Shown: piece after piece, positions 8,649-17,761 of the stretch | Position numbering within the stretch: position 1 is the stretch's first letter | How the letters are laid out: every line of letters begins with the position of its first letter | Source of the DNA: CAYYFX01 sp964571855 | Lineage (GTDB): Bacteria; ARS69 | Assembly (NCBI GenBank): GCA_964571855.1 | Contig: CAZNDO010000004.1 | Location: 62,001 to 126,000 of the forward strand | DNA: 64,000 nt | Reading direction: 5' to 3' | Position numbers and translations under genes: made by a program | Notes under the pieces: model-generated | What the model was told of the DNA's origin: nothing | Seen by the model: only the letters and a program-made list of their open reading frames with translations | Databases searched by the model: none

Positions 8649-11600
8649 AAGGCCTCGTCCGCTTCGCCGTCGGCCATCCCGTCACGATCTCGATGGCCAC
8701 GGTGGCGGCGGTCGTCTTCGGGCTCGTCGCGCTGTCGCGGCTGGACCTGCGGCTCCTCCCCGAGGTCCGCTACCCCTCCCTGACCCTGCAGACCGAGTTC
8801 CCGAACACGGCGCCGCTGGACGTGGAGAACCTCGTCACCCGCCCCATCGAGGAGGCGGTGGGCGTGGTGCCCGGGCTGCGCCGCGTGCACTCCATCAGCC
8901 AGGCCGGCCTGTCCCAGGTGACGCTGGAGTTCGACTGGGACACGGACATGGACTACGCGGCCCTCGAGGTCCGCGAGAAGATCGACCTCCTGCACATGCC
9001 CGACGACGCGGCCGCGCCCGTCCTGCTCCGGTACGACCCGTCGCTGGATCCGGTGCTGCGCATCGGGATCGGCGGCACCGCGCCGCTCGCGTCCACGCGC
9101 GCCCTCGCCGAGGACACGCTGAAGCGCGAGATCGAGGCGCTGCGCGGCGTGGCCGCGGCGAAGGTCTCCGGCGGCCTGGAGGAGGAGATTCGCGTCCAGG
9201 TGGACGAGGCGCGCCTCGCCGCCCTGGGCCTCTCGATCGGGAGCGTGGAGACGGCGCTCGCGCAGGAGAGCGTGAACGCGTCCGGCGGCCGGCTGCGCGA
9301 CCGCGACGCCGAGTACCTCGTGCGCACGCTGAGCCGCTTCGACGACCTCGAGGGCATCCTGGACGTCACGATCGGGCAGGCCGCCGGGCATCCCGTGCGC
9401 CTGGCCGAGGTGGCGCAGGTGCACCGCGGGCACAAGGAGCGCACCACGATCACGCACGTGGACGGGCGCGAGAGCGTCGAGATCGCCGTCTACAAGGAGG
9501 GCGACGGCAACGTCGTCGAGGTCGCGGAGCGCGTGCGGAACCACCTGGACTTCCTGCGCAAGGAACTGCCGCCGGGCATGACCATGGACGTGCTGTTCGA
9601 CCAGTCCGTCTTCATCCGGCAGGCCATCGCCGAGGTGCAGGGGAACGCGCTCGTCGGCGGCCTGCTCGCGGTGCTCGTGCTGTGGCTCTTCCTGCGGGAC
9701 TTCCGCAGCACGCTGATCATCGGACTGTCCATCCCGCTGTCCATCGTGGCCACCTTCGTGCTGATGTACTCGCGCGGCGTGTCGCTGAACGTGATGTCGC
9801 TGGGCGGGCTGGCGCTCGGCGTGGGAATGCTCGTGGACAACTCCATCGTGGTGCTGGAGTCCATCGCGCGGCGCCGCGAGCGGGCGGCGGCCGCCGGGCG
9901 CGAGGACGACCGCGATACGGTGACCGAGGGCGCGGGCGAGGTGGCCGGCGCGGTCGCCGGCTCCACCCTGACCACGGTGGCCGTGTTCATCCCGATCGTG
10001 TTCGTGGTGGAAGGGATCGCCGGGCAGATCTTCGGGGACCAGGCGCTCACGGTCACGTTCTCGCTGCTGGTCTCGCTCGTGGTGGCGCTCACGTTCTCGC
10101 CCATGGTGGCCGCGCTCGGCCGCGCGCGGGCGCGCGACGCCGGGCGGCATGCGGAGGCGCGCTCCTGGCGGGACATGGTCCCGGCGGGGCGCGGGCCGTG
10201 GTGGCTGCGCGCGCTGCCGGTGCGGGCGTTCGTGGCGTTCCCGGCCGCCGTGTTCGCGCTCGGCTCCCGTGCCGGCGCCGCGGCGGGACGCGCCGGCGGC
10301 GGGCTGAACCGGCTCGCGGACCGCGTGTCCGCCGGCATGGACCGCCTCGGCGGCGCCTACCAGCGAACCCTCGCCGACGTGCTGCGCCGGCCGCGGCGCA
10401 TGCTCGCGGGCGTCGGCGTGCTGGTCCTGGCCTCCCTGTTCCTCGCCGGGACGCTCGGGACGGAGCTGATCCCCCCGATGGCGCAGGGCGAGCTCACGCT
10501 CGGCGTGGAGCTGCCCGAGGGCACGCCGCTCGCCCGCACCGACGCCACGGTGGCGAAGCTCGGCCGCGAGCTCCGCACGGTGCCCGGCGTGAAGACCGTG
10601 TTCGCGAACGTGGGCACGAGCGAGGAGGGCGGCGGCACGGTCGCACGGCGGAAGGAGAACCGCGCGGACATCCACCTCGCGCTCGCCGAGGTCTCCAAGG
10701 AGGCGGAAGCCGGGGTCCTGGACCGCGTGCGCGAGGTCTGCCGCGCCTACCCGCAGCTCACCTACGAGGTGCGCCGTCCCTCGCTGCTCACGCTGAGCAC
10801 GCCGCTGGAGATCGACGTCTTCGGCTTCGACCTCGGCGCGCTGCAGCGCACGGCGGACTCCATCGCGAAGGACGTGTCCGGCGTGCGCGGCGTGCGGGAC
10901 GTGCGCGTGTCCACGGTGCCGGGCTCCCCGGAGATCCGCGTGCGCTTCGACCGCGACAAGCTGAACCGCCTCGGCCTCACGCTCTCCGAGGTGGCGTCCA
11001 CGGTGCAGACGAAGGTGCGCGGCGCCGTGGCCAGCCAGTTCCGCGACGAGGAGCGGCACATCGACATCCGCGTGCAGAACGCGGACGACCAGCGCAACAC
11101 GCTGGACGCCATCCACGATCTCATCGTGGCGGAGCGGGACGGCGTGCCCATCCGCCTCGGCGCCATCGCGTCCTTCGACGTGGAGCAGGGGCCGGCGGAG
11201 ATCCACCGGCTGGGGCGGCGGCGCGTGGCCATCGTGTCCGGGGACCTCGCCGGACGGGACCTCGGGTCCGTGTCCGAGGAGGTACGCACGATGCTGCGCG
11301 CCACGCCCATGCCGGCCGGGCTCGCGGCGGACCTCGGCGGCCAGAACGACGAGATGCAGCGCTCCTTCCGGTCGCTGTGGACGGCCACGTTCCTGGCCGT
11401 GTTCCTGGTCTACCTCGTGATGGCGGTGCAGTTCGAATCGTTCCTGTACCCGTTCGTGATCATGTTCACGGTGCCCCTCGCGCTGCTCGGCGCCGTGGTG
11501 GGACTGGGGATCACGCGCACGCCCGTGTCCATCCTGGTGGCCATCGGCGCCATCATGCTGGCGGGCATCGTGGTGAACAACGGCATCGTGCTGGTGGATC

Positions 11601-11929
11601 GCATCAACCAGCTCCGGCGCGGGCGCGCGGTCGTGGATGCCATCCTCGAGGCGGCCGGCGAGCGCCTCCGCCCCATCCTCATGACCACCGGGACCACCGT
11701 GCTCGGACTCCTGCCGATGGCGCTGGGACTGGGCGAGGGGGCGGAGCTCCGCGCGCCGCTGGCCATCACCGTGATCTCCGGGCTGTCCGTGGCCACGGTG
11801 CTCACGCTGCTCGTCGTGCCGGTGGTGTACCTGCTGCTCACGCCGGGCGTGGCAGCCGCGGAGCCCGCGCCGGCGGCGCGGCGCGCGGCCGGCGAGCTCG
11901 CCCCCGGAGCGGCCCCCGGAGGGCGCTGA
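8645..11929 (+). CDS. RND efflux transporter permease (first of two)
   Basis: 1094 residues from a GTG at 8645 overlapping the adaptor stop by four bases. It has the two-fold AcrB/MdtB-like plan: a membrane helix near residue 12, a large periplasmic porter loop, helices 2-6 (GGLLAVLVLWLFLRDFRSTL, then LGGLALGVGMLVDNSIVVLE), an unusually long cytoplasmic insert near residues 495-560, then the second half with the same layout and VVNNGIVLVDRINQLRRGR near the C-terminus. The helix-4 proton-relay region reads VDNSIV rather than the VDD of AcrB, as in many RND pumps outside enterobacteria. It exports small molecules by proton antiport; the substrate cannot be read from sequence. A second permease gene follows after one base. 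Confidence 0.93.
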   Translation: MKGLVRFAVGHPVTISMATVAAVVFGLVALSRLDLRLLPEVRYPSLTLQTEFPNTAPLDVENLVTRPIEEAVGVVPGLRRVHSISQAGLSQVTLEFDWDTDMDYAALEVREKIDLLHMPDDAAAPVLLRYDPSLDPVLRIGIGGTAPLASTRALAEDTLKREIEALRGVAAAKVSGGLEEEIRVQVDEARLAALGLSIGSVETALAQESVNASGGRLRDRDAEYLVRTLSRFDDLEGILDVTIGQAAGHPVRLAEVAQVHRGHKERTTITHVDGRESVEIAVYKEGDGNVVEVAERVRNHLDFLRKELPPGMTMDVLFDQSVFIRQAIAEVQGNALVGGLLAVLVLWLFLRDFRSTLIIGLSIPLSIVATFVLMYSRGVSLNVMSLGGLALGVGMLVDNSIVVLESIARRRERAAAAGREDDRDTVTEGAGEVAGAVAGSTLTTVAVFIPIVFVVEGIAGQIFGDQALTVTFSLLVSLVVALTFSPMVAALGRARARDAGRHAEARSWRDMVPAGRGPWWLRALPVRAFVAFPAAVFALGSRAGAAAGRAGGGLNRLADRVSAGMDRLGGAYQRTLADVLRRPRRMLAGVGVLVLASLFLAGTLGTELIPPMAQGELTLGVELPEGTPLARTDATVAKLGRELRTVPGVKTVFANVGTSEEGGGTVARRKENRADIHLALAEVSKEAEAGVLDRVREVCRAYPQLTYEVRRPSLLTLSTPLEIDVFGFDLGALQRTADSIAKDVSGVRGVRDVRVSTVPGSPEIRVRFDRDKLNRLGLTLSEVASTVQTKVRGAVASQFRDEERHIDIRVQNADDQRNTLDAIHDLIVAERDGVPIRLGAIASFDVEQGPAEIHRLGRRRVAIVSGDLAGRDLGSVSEEVRTMLRATPMPAGLAADLGGQNDEMQRSFRSLWTATFLAVFLVYLVMAVQFESFLYPFVIMFTVPLALLGAVVGLGITRTPVSILVAIGAIMLAGIVVNNGIVLVDRINQLRRGRAVVDAILEAAGERLRPILMTTGTTVLGLLPMALGLGEGAELRAPLAITVISGLSVATVLTLLVVPVVYLLLTPGVAAAEPAPAARRAAGELAPGAAPGGR

Positions 11930-11930
11930 C

Positions 11931-14900
11931 GTGCCGCAGCTCACCCGCTTCGCGCTGCGCCGTCCCGTCTCCCTCGTGATGGCGCTGGCCTCCGTGCTCG
12001 TGCTGGGCCTGCTCTCCTTCGGACGGATCCCGCTCGCGTTCCTCCCGCAGGTGGATTTCCCGTTCATCGGCATCGTGGTCCCCTACCCCGGCGGCATCCC
12101 GGAGCAGACCGAGCGAGAGATCGCGCGGCCCATCGAGGAGATCGTGGCCACGCTCGGCGGCATCCGCGGCGTGGAGAGCTACAGCGACGAGGACCAGGCC
12201 TTCGTGGGCGTGGAGTTCGACTGGGGCCGGGACGTCAACATGCTGCGCCTGGAGGTCCAGGAGAAGGTGGACCTGGCGCGCGCCCAGCTCCCGTCGGACG
12301 TGCGGGAGATCTTCCTGTTCACGTTCAACTCCTCCGAGATCCCCATCGTGGAGGGGCGCATCTCCGCGAAGGGCCGCAGCCTGAAGGACAGCTGGGACCT
12401 GATCGAGGCGCACATCGTGCAGCCGCTGCAGTCCGTTCCGGGCGTGGCGAACGTGCAGATCGACGGCGTCTCCCCCACCGTCGGTGCCATCTACCTCCGG
12501 CTGGACCGGATCCAGGAGTACGGCGTGGACGTGTCGCGCCTCTTCCGCGAGCTGTCCGCCGCGAACGTGAACCTCACGGTGGGGCGCATCACGGACCGCG
12601 GCCTGCGGTACGACGTGCGCGCCGTGTCCGGCGTCCGGAACATGGACGAGCTGGGCGAGCTGCCCATCGACGAGCGCGGGCTGCGGCTGGCGGACGTGGC
12701 CGAGCTGGTGTACGCGGCGCCCGCGCCGTCCTACGGGCGGCGGCTGAACGGCGAGTTCGCCATCGCGTTCTGGCTGCAGAAGTCCTCCGGCTACAACACG
12801 GTGGAGGTGGCGCGGCGCGTCGAGGCGAAGCTGGACGAGATCCGGCAGGACCCCGCGCTGCAGGGCGTGGACTGCTTCTCCTTCTTCAACCAGGCGGAGC
12901 AGATCACCAACTCCCTCGACGGCCTGTGGAGCGCGGGTATCGTGGGCTCGCTCCTGTCCATGGCGGTCCTGTGGATCTTCCTCCGCAACGTGCCGCTCAC
13001 GCTGCTCATCTCCCTGTCCATCCCCTTCTCCATCCTGGGCACCGGGATCTGGCTGTCCCTCACCGGGCGCAGCCTGAACGTTCTCACGATGATGGGGCTG
13101 ATGCTGGGCATCGGCATGCTGGTGGACAACGCGGTGGTGGTGCTGGAGTCCATCCACCGGCGGCGAAGCCTCGGCGCCTCGCCCGTGCGCGCGGCCCTGC
13201 GCGGGACGAAGGACGTGGCCCGCGCCGTCACCGCGTCCACGCTCACCACCGTGATCGTGTTCGCCCCCATCATCGTCACCCGCGGCGACGAGCTGGCGGT
13301 GTGGCTGGGCACCGTGGGCATGAGCATCAGCGTGACGATCGTGGCGTCCCTGCTGGTCAGCCTCACGGTGATCCCGTCGTTCTCCATGCGCCTGGAGCGC
13401 ACCGAGGGCATGGACCGGGAGACGCCGTGGATGACGCGCCTCCGGGAGCGCTACCTCCGCATGCTCCGGTGGACCACGCTGGAGCACCCGCGCGTCACGG
13501 GCTTCGCCATCGTGCCGGGCGTGCTCGTGGCCACCGTCCTTCTCGCGAAGGTCACGGGGTTCAAGCCGGACGTGGGCAGCGACGCCGGCATCCGCAACGA
13601 GCGGCTGCGGATCGCCTTCCACTACACGGGCTCCGTGGACAAGGACACGTCGGACGGCTACGTGCAGGCCGTGGAGGAGTACCTGGAGGGCCGGCGCGGG
13701 GAACTCGGGCTGAAGGACATCTACAGCTTCTGGGGCCCGGACGCGGCCGGGATGTCGCTCTTCTTCGAGCAGGGCGAGCTGTCGGAGGACTTCCTGAAGG
13801 AGATGCGCAAGGACCTCCGGGAGAACCTCCCGAAGCAGGCCGGCGTGGAGTACCGCTTCGGCGACGAGGAGGGCAACGACACCGGCGCGAAGCGCTTCCA
13901 GCTCACCGTGTTCGGCGAGGACATGGAGACCCTGGAGCCGCTCGTGAACGAGGCGAAGCGGCGGCTCGCGCGCGTGGACGGGATCTCGGACGTGCTGTCG
14001 GACCTGGACGAGGGCGCGAAGGAGATCGAGGTGGCGGTGGACCGTGAGCGCGCGTCCCGGCACGGCGTGCGCGCGCAGGACGTGTCGCAGGTGCTGGCGC
14101 TCACGTACCGCGGCATGAACCTGCCGCGGCTGAACACCGGGGACAAGGAGATCGACCTGCAGATCTCGCTGCTGCCGGACGACACGGAGTCCATCGAGAA
14201 CCTGCGCTCGCTCATGGTGGCCGCGCACGACGAGCAGCCCGTGCTGCTCGGCCAGGTGGCGGACCTGAATTTCGTGCAGAGCCCGCGCACGGTGTACCGC
14301 GAGAACGGCAAGACCGGCGTGGCCATCCGCGGCACGTGGGACGGTGAGCGCATGGACGACGGCCTGGACAAGGTCCGCAACGTGATGGACCAGATCGAGA
14401 TGCCCTTCGGCTACTCCTGGAACTTCGGCTCGGAGATCCGCCGGGCGGAGGAGCAGAACAGCGAGATGGGCGTGAACCTGCTGCTCGCGCTGTTCTGCGT
14501 GTTCGTGGTCATGGCCAGCCTGTTCGAGTCGCTGGTGGCGCCGGCGCTCGTGATGGCGTGCGTGCCGTTCTCGTTCCTGGGCGTCGTGCTGCTGATGATG
14601 CTCACCGGGACGCCGTTCAACATCATGGCGTTCATCGGCATGGTGATCCTCATCGGCGTGATCGTGAACAACGGCATCGTGCTCGTGGACCACGTGACGC
14701 ACCACCGCCGCCTGGGGCGCGGCCTGGACGACGCGATCGTGGCGGGATGCTCGGAGCGCTTGCGGCCGATCCTGATGACCGCCGGCACCACGATCGTGGG
14801 GCTCCTGCCCCTGGCGCTGTCCGGAGCGCACATGGTGGAGGCGAAGTACTACCCGATGGCGCGGGCGTTGATCGGCGGGCTGCTGAGCGGCACGTTCCTC

Positions 14901-15023
14901 ACGCTCGTGGTGCTGCCCACGTACTACCGGCTCGTGCACGTGTGGCTCTCGGAACTCAAGGGCGCGGTGGCGCACGCGAAGGCGGCGCGGCGCGGGGCCG
15001 TGGCGCCGGCGGGAGATCTGTAG
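11931..15023 (+). CDS. RND efflux transporter permease (second of two)
   Basis: 1030 residues, GTG start one base after the previous stop. Same family and domain plan as the first permease but clearly divergent: it begins LTRFALRRPVSLVMALASV, has the porter loop with PYPGGIPEQTEREIARPIEE, helix 4 as MLGIGMLVDNAVVVLESIHR, and ends with a second half containing IVNNGIVLVDHVTHHRRLGR. One adaptor serving two different tandem permeases is the arrangement of MdtABC-type pumps, where the permeases form a mixed trimer. No outer-membrane channel (TolC/OprM type) gene is present nearby, so the system must borrow one. Its end is 69 bases before the FG-GAP gene. Confidence 0.93.
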   Translation: MPQLTRFALRRPVSLVMALASVLVLGLLSFGRIPLAFLPQVDFPFIGIVVPYPGGIPEQTEREIARPIEEIVATLGGIRGVESYSDEDQAFVGVEFDWGRDVNMLRLEVQEKVDLARAQLPSDVREIFLFTFNSSEIPIVEGRISAKGRSLKDSWDLIEAHIVQPLQSVPGVANVQIDGVSPTVGAIYLRLDRIQEYGVDVSRLFRELSAANVNLTVGRITDRGLRYDVRAVSGVRNMDELGELPIDERGLRLADVAELVYAAPAPSYGRRLNGEFAIAFWLQKSSGYNTVEVARRVEAKLDEIRQDPALQGVDCFSFFNQAEQITNSLDGLWSAGIVGSLLSMAVLWIFLRNVPLTLLISLSIPFSILGTGIWLSLTGRSLNVLTMMGLMLGIGMLVDNAVVVLESIHRRRSLGASPVRAALRGTKDVARAVTASTLTTVIVFAPIIVTRGDELAVWLGTVGMSISVTIVASLLVSLTVIPSFSMRLERTEGMDRETPWMTRLRERYLRMLRWTTLEHPRVTGFAIVPGVLVATVLLAKVTGFKPDVGSDAGIRNERLRIAFHYTGSVDKDTSDGYVQAVEEYLEGRRGELGLKDIYSFWGPDAAGMSLFFEQGELSEDFLKEMRKDLRENLPKQAGVEYRFGDEEGNDTGAKRFQLTVFGEDMETLEPLVNEAKRRLARVDGISDVLSDLDEGAKEIEVAVDRERASRHGVRAQDVSQVLALTYRGMNLPRLNTGDKEIDLQISLLPDDTESIENLRSLMVAAHDEQPVLLGQVADLNFVQSPRTVYRENGKTGVAIRGTWDGERMDDGLDKVRNVMDQIEMPFGYSWNFGSEIRRAEEQNSEMGVNLLLALFCVFVVMASLFESLVAPALVMACVPFSFLGVVLLMMLTGTPFNIMAFIGMVILIGVIVNNGIVLVDHVTHHRRLGRGLDDAIVAGCSERLRPILMTAGTTIVGLLPLALSGAHMVEAKYYPMARALIGGLLSGTFLTLVVLPTYYRLVHVWLSELKGAVAHAKAARRGAVAPAGDL

Positions 15024-15091
15024 TCCTCCGGCTTCCCCTCGCCCCCCGCGAGGCGCTACCCTGCGGCCCTCCCCGCACCCGGAGGTGGACC

Positions 15092-16843
15092 GTGCGCCTC
15101 GCTCCCGTCGCCGCAGCCTGGGGCCTCGCCCTCGCCCCCCTTGCCGTTCCCGCCGCCGACGTCACGGACGACGGCCGCATCCTCCCGCCCGCATCCGGCG
15201 AGCCGGACCGGATCGTGTACGCGGGCAGCGCCGTGCCGCTGCCCCTCGCGCCCACGTGGCAGGGCACACCGGATCGCGCCGTCGGCGGGCTGGCCTTCGC
15301 CGACGTGGACGGGGACGGCGACCTCGATCTCTGCTCCGGCAACTACCAGCAGACCGGGTTCCCGCCCATCAACGAGTTCGAGAACCAGATCTTCTTCAAC
15401 ACGGGCGGCGTGCTCGAGACCACGGCGTCGTGGATCTCCGCGGTGGAGCATCACACCGCGGATGCGCGCGTGGCCGACATCGACGGCGACGGGTACGAGG
15501 ACGTGCTGTTCGTGGACGGCGGCAGCAGCTTCCACGACAGCGTCGTGCACTACGGCGGGCCCGGCGGCCCGTCCACCACGCCGGACTGGTCCGCGCTCGG
15601 CAACGTGTGGGGCGTGGGCGGCGGGCTCGGGGACGTGAACGCGGACGGCTTCACCGACGTGATCCTCGCGAACCAGGGCGTGTCGCCGCTGCCGTACCGG
15701 CCGTGCCAGATCTTCCTCGGTTCCGCCCTGGGGCTGCCGGCCACGCCGAGCTGGCAGTCCGCGGACTCCACCATCAGCAACTCGGTGGCGCTGGCCGACG
15801 TGGACGGCTCGTCCGAGGTGGCCGCGCAGGCGGTGTGGAACGGCGACGGCGTCGCCCGCATCTTCCGCGTCCCGCACTTCCCGGTGGCCGCGTTCGACGG
15901 CGTGTCCGTGACCGGACCCGGCACGGCGCCGCGCCTCACGCTGGATCGCGCCGCGGGGCGCATCCACCTCACGGCGCCGCTGGCCGTCGGACAGACGCTC
16001 ACCGTGGACTACCGCCACGCGGACTTCCCGGACGTGGGCTTCGCGCGCTGGACCGCGTTCGCCACCGCGATCTACGGCAACCCCGCGGGAACGATCCCGA
16101 CCACGCCCACGTGGACCACGGGGAACACCTCCGCGACGGACCGCGGCATGCTCTTCTCCGACGTGGACGACGACGGCGACCTGGACATGGCGCTCGGCAA
16201 CGCGGGCGACCCCACGGCGATCTGGCGCAACGACGCCGGCACGCTGACCGCGGGCTTCTGGGCCGCGGACGCGTCGCTCTTCTTCAGCACGCAGGACATG
16301 GCGTGGGGCGACGTGGACGCCGACGGCGACGAGGACCTCGCCACGATGGAGTTCGGCAACGGCCACCTGCGCGTGTACCTGAACACCGGCGGCACGCTGG
16401 AGACCACGCCATCCTGGTTCTACGACTTCAGCTCCAGCGGCTCCGCGCTCGCCTGGGGCGACGTGAACGGCGACGGCTTCCCGGACCTCGCCGCCGGGAC
16501 CGCCCGCGGCCCGCAAGTGCTCTTCATGAACCAGGGCGCCACCGCGACGCCGGAGGTGGCCGCGGGGATGCGCGGGCGGCATGCGCTGGTCGCGTCGCCG
16601 AACCCGTTCCGCGAGAGCACGACAATCCGGTGGGCGGGGGCGAGCGCGGCGGATGCCAGGTCAGGGGAGATCGAGGTGATCGACGCATCGGGCCGCATGG
16701 TGCGCCGGCTGCCGGCCGAAGGGACCGAAGCGCAGTGGGACGGGCGCGACGAGTCCGGCACGGTGGCAGCCACCGGGGTCTACTTCCTACGGCTCCACTC
16801 GCGGCAGCTCGTGCGCACAGGCCGCTTGGTGCGATTCCGGTAG
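15092..16843 (+). CDS. Secreted FG-GAP repeat (integrin-alpha-like propeller) protein
   Basis: 583 residues. The start is a GTG at 15092 immediately after a perfect GGAGGTGG ribosome site, giving a signal peptide of about 21 residues ending PAA-D. The body holds about seven FG-GAP/VCBS-type repeats with calcium-binding loops of the form DVDGDGDLDL, DIDGDGYEDVL, DVNADGFTDVI, DVDDDGDLDMA, DVDADGDEDLA and DVNGDGFPDLA. One blade is degenerate (DVDGSSEVAAQAV). The last 90 residues are the FlgD-like module shared by other exported proteins here (ASPNPFRESTTIRWAG, AQWDGRDESGTVAATGVYFL, ending RTGRLVRFR). Likely surface-displayed or released; probably a binding rather than catalytic protein. Confidence 0.88.
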   Translation: MRLAPVAAAWGLALAPLAVPAADVTDDGRILPPASGEPDRIVYAGSAVPLPLAPTWQGTPDRAVGGLAFADVDGDGDLDLCSGNYQQTGFPPINEFENQIFFNTGGVLETTASWISAVEHHTADARVADIDGDGYEDVLFVDGGSSFHDSVVHYGGPGGPSTTPDWSALGNVWGVGGGLGDVNADGFTDVILANQGVSPLPYRPCQIFLGSALGLPATPSWQSADSTISNSVALADVDGSSEVAAQAVWNGDGVARIFRVPHFPVAAFDGVSVTGPGTAPRLTLDRAAGRIHLTAPLAVGQTLTVDYRHADFPDVGFARWTAFATAIYGNPAGTIPTTPTWTTGNTSATDRGMLFSDVDDDGDLDMALGNAGDPTAIWRNDAGTLTAGFWAADASLFFSTQDMAWGDVDADGDEDLATMEFGNGHLRVYLNTGGTLETTPSWFYDFSSSGSALAWGDVNGDGFPDLAAGTARGPQVLFMNQGATATPEVAAGMRGRHALVASPNPFRESTTIRWAGASAADARSGEIEVIDASGRMVRRLPAEGTEAQWDGRDESGTVAATGVYFLRLHSRQLVRTGRLVRFR

Positions 16844-16861
16844 GTACTCGGCGAGCTGGCG

Positions 16862-17761
16862 TCACGATGCCAGTCGTGGATTCCACTCGTCGAAAGCGCC
16901 ACCACTCAGAACAGTGTCGACCAGAACGGGCGAGGACGGATCCCACGCTGCCCGCGCTGTGACTCGCCGAAGATCGGGCGCCTGATACACGTATCTCTGG
17001 TCATAGATCTCGTACAGACGCACGAACATCCGGTTGAACTCCAGAAGGACACTTTCGCCTGGATATCCTGCATGTACAGCCGTGGCTGCAGGTCCGCCCT
17101 CCACGCGGACTAGGGTCAGGCCGCATGCCTCATAGCGCGACGGCTCCTCCCTCAGATCACGTCGATCAGAGAGCCTCTCAAGTGCGTGAGCGAAACGCCT
17201 GACAATCTCCGCGAGCGACCCAGCCGCATCGATCGTCAAGTCCGTCGGCTGGTAGCGCCCATCAGGACTGAGGCCGAACGTAGCAATAGGGGTCGCATCG
17301 CTCGGCGCGTTTGCCCTCATCACGCACCAGTAGCCATAGACGAGAGCCGGATACGATAGATGCAGATTCGTGCAGTCCCCTCCGGCTTCCTCCATCCGAT
17401 TCGTCAGATTCCTGGGAGCGTTCTGCGCACCCTTCAAAGACACGGCGACCACTGGGCCGACTCCTGGCAGTGCCACCGACACGTCGATCTGCTTGGTCTT
17501 CAAACCCCCGAGGAGCGTCCTCTCGCCCCCCTTCGCGGAGGCCGGATCGTGATGCAGGATGCTGCAAGCTCCACGTCGCTCTACCCTTAGAGGTGGCCGG
17601 GGTCTGACGTAGTCTGGCAGGAACCCCCCCTCAACCACGAGCCGGCACGCTGTATACCAGTGGAGGGGCTTGATGTGGGCTGCCGATTGCGTTCCCTTCG
17701 TGAAGGCGAACGCGCGAAGTGCCGTTGTCAGATCTGTTAGGCGGGGCACCTCAGTTGGCAT
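16862..17761 (-). CDS. Putative type II restriction endonuclease
   Basis: 299 residues, the second gene of a leftward pair: it overlaps the end of the methyltransferase gene by 11 bases. No annotated family comes to mind, but the core TKQIDVSVALPGVGPVVAVSLKG fits a PD-(D/E)xK nuclease core split across two strands: Asp in QID, then S-L-K in place of the usual E-x-K. S-x-K occurs in the Cfr10I/Bse634I group, which take a glutamate from further on; here RMEE follows the lysine by eleven residues, roughly like the K-x(12-13)-RxxE pattern of that group. The resemblance is weak. Base composition is visibly lower in GC than flanking genes, with rarer codons such as ATA and AGA, pointing to recent transfer. 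A decayed or non-nuclease partner is possible. Confidence 0.7.
   Translation of the reverse strand: MPTEVPRLTDLTTALRAFAFTKGTQSAAHIKPLHWYTACRLVVEGGFLPDYVRPRPPLRVERRGACSILHHDPASAKGGERTLLGGLKTKQIDVSVALPGVGPVVAVSLKGAQNAPRNLTNRMEEAGGDCTNLHLSYPALVYGYWCVMRANAPSDATPIATFGLSPDGRYQPTDLTIDAAGSLAEIVRRFAHALERLSDRRDLREEPSRYEACGLTLVRVEGGPAATAVHAGYPGESVLLEFNRMFVRLYEIYDQRYVYQAPDLRRVTARAAWDPSSPVLVDTVLSGGAFDEWNPRLAS

Noticed and set aside
7643..12073. 1476-codon open frame on the minus strand across the RND genes
   Set aside because: It is a shadow of the high-GC plus-strand genes: His/Arg/Gln-rich low-complexity translation, no family motif, no start context, while the plus strand encodes clear RND domains.
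11838..14975. 1045-codon minus-strand frame opposite the second RND permease
   Set aside because: Composition (HEHDGDGQG-type) is typical of codon-phase shadows and there is no ribosome site or conserved segment.
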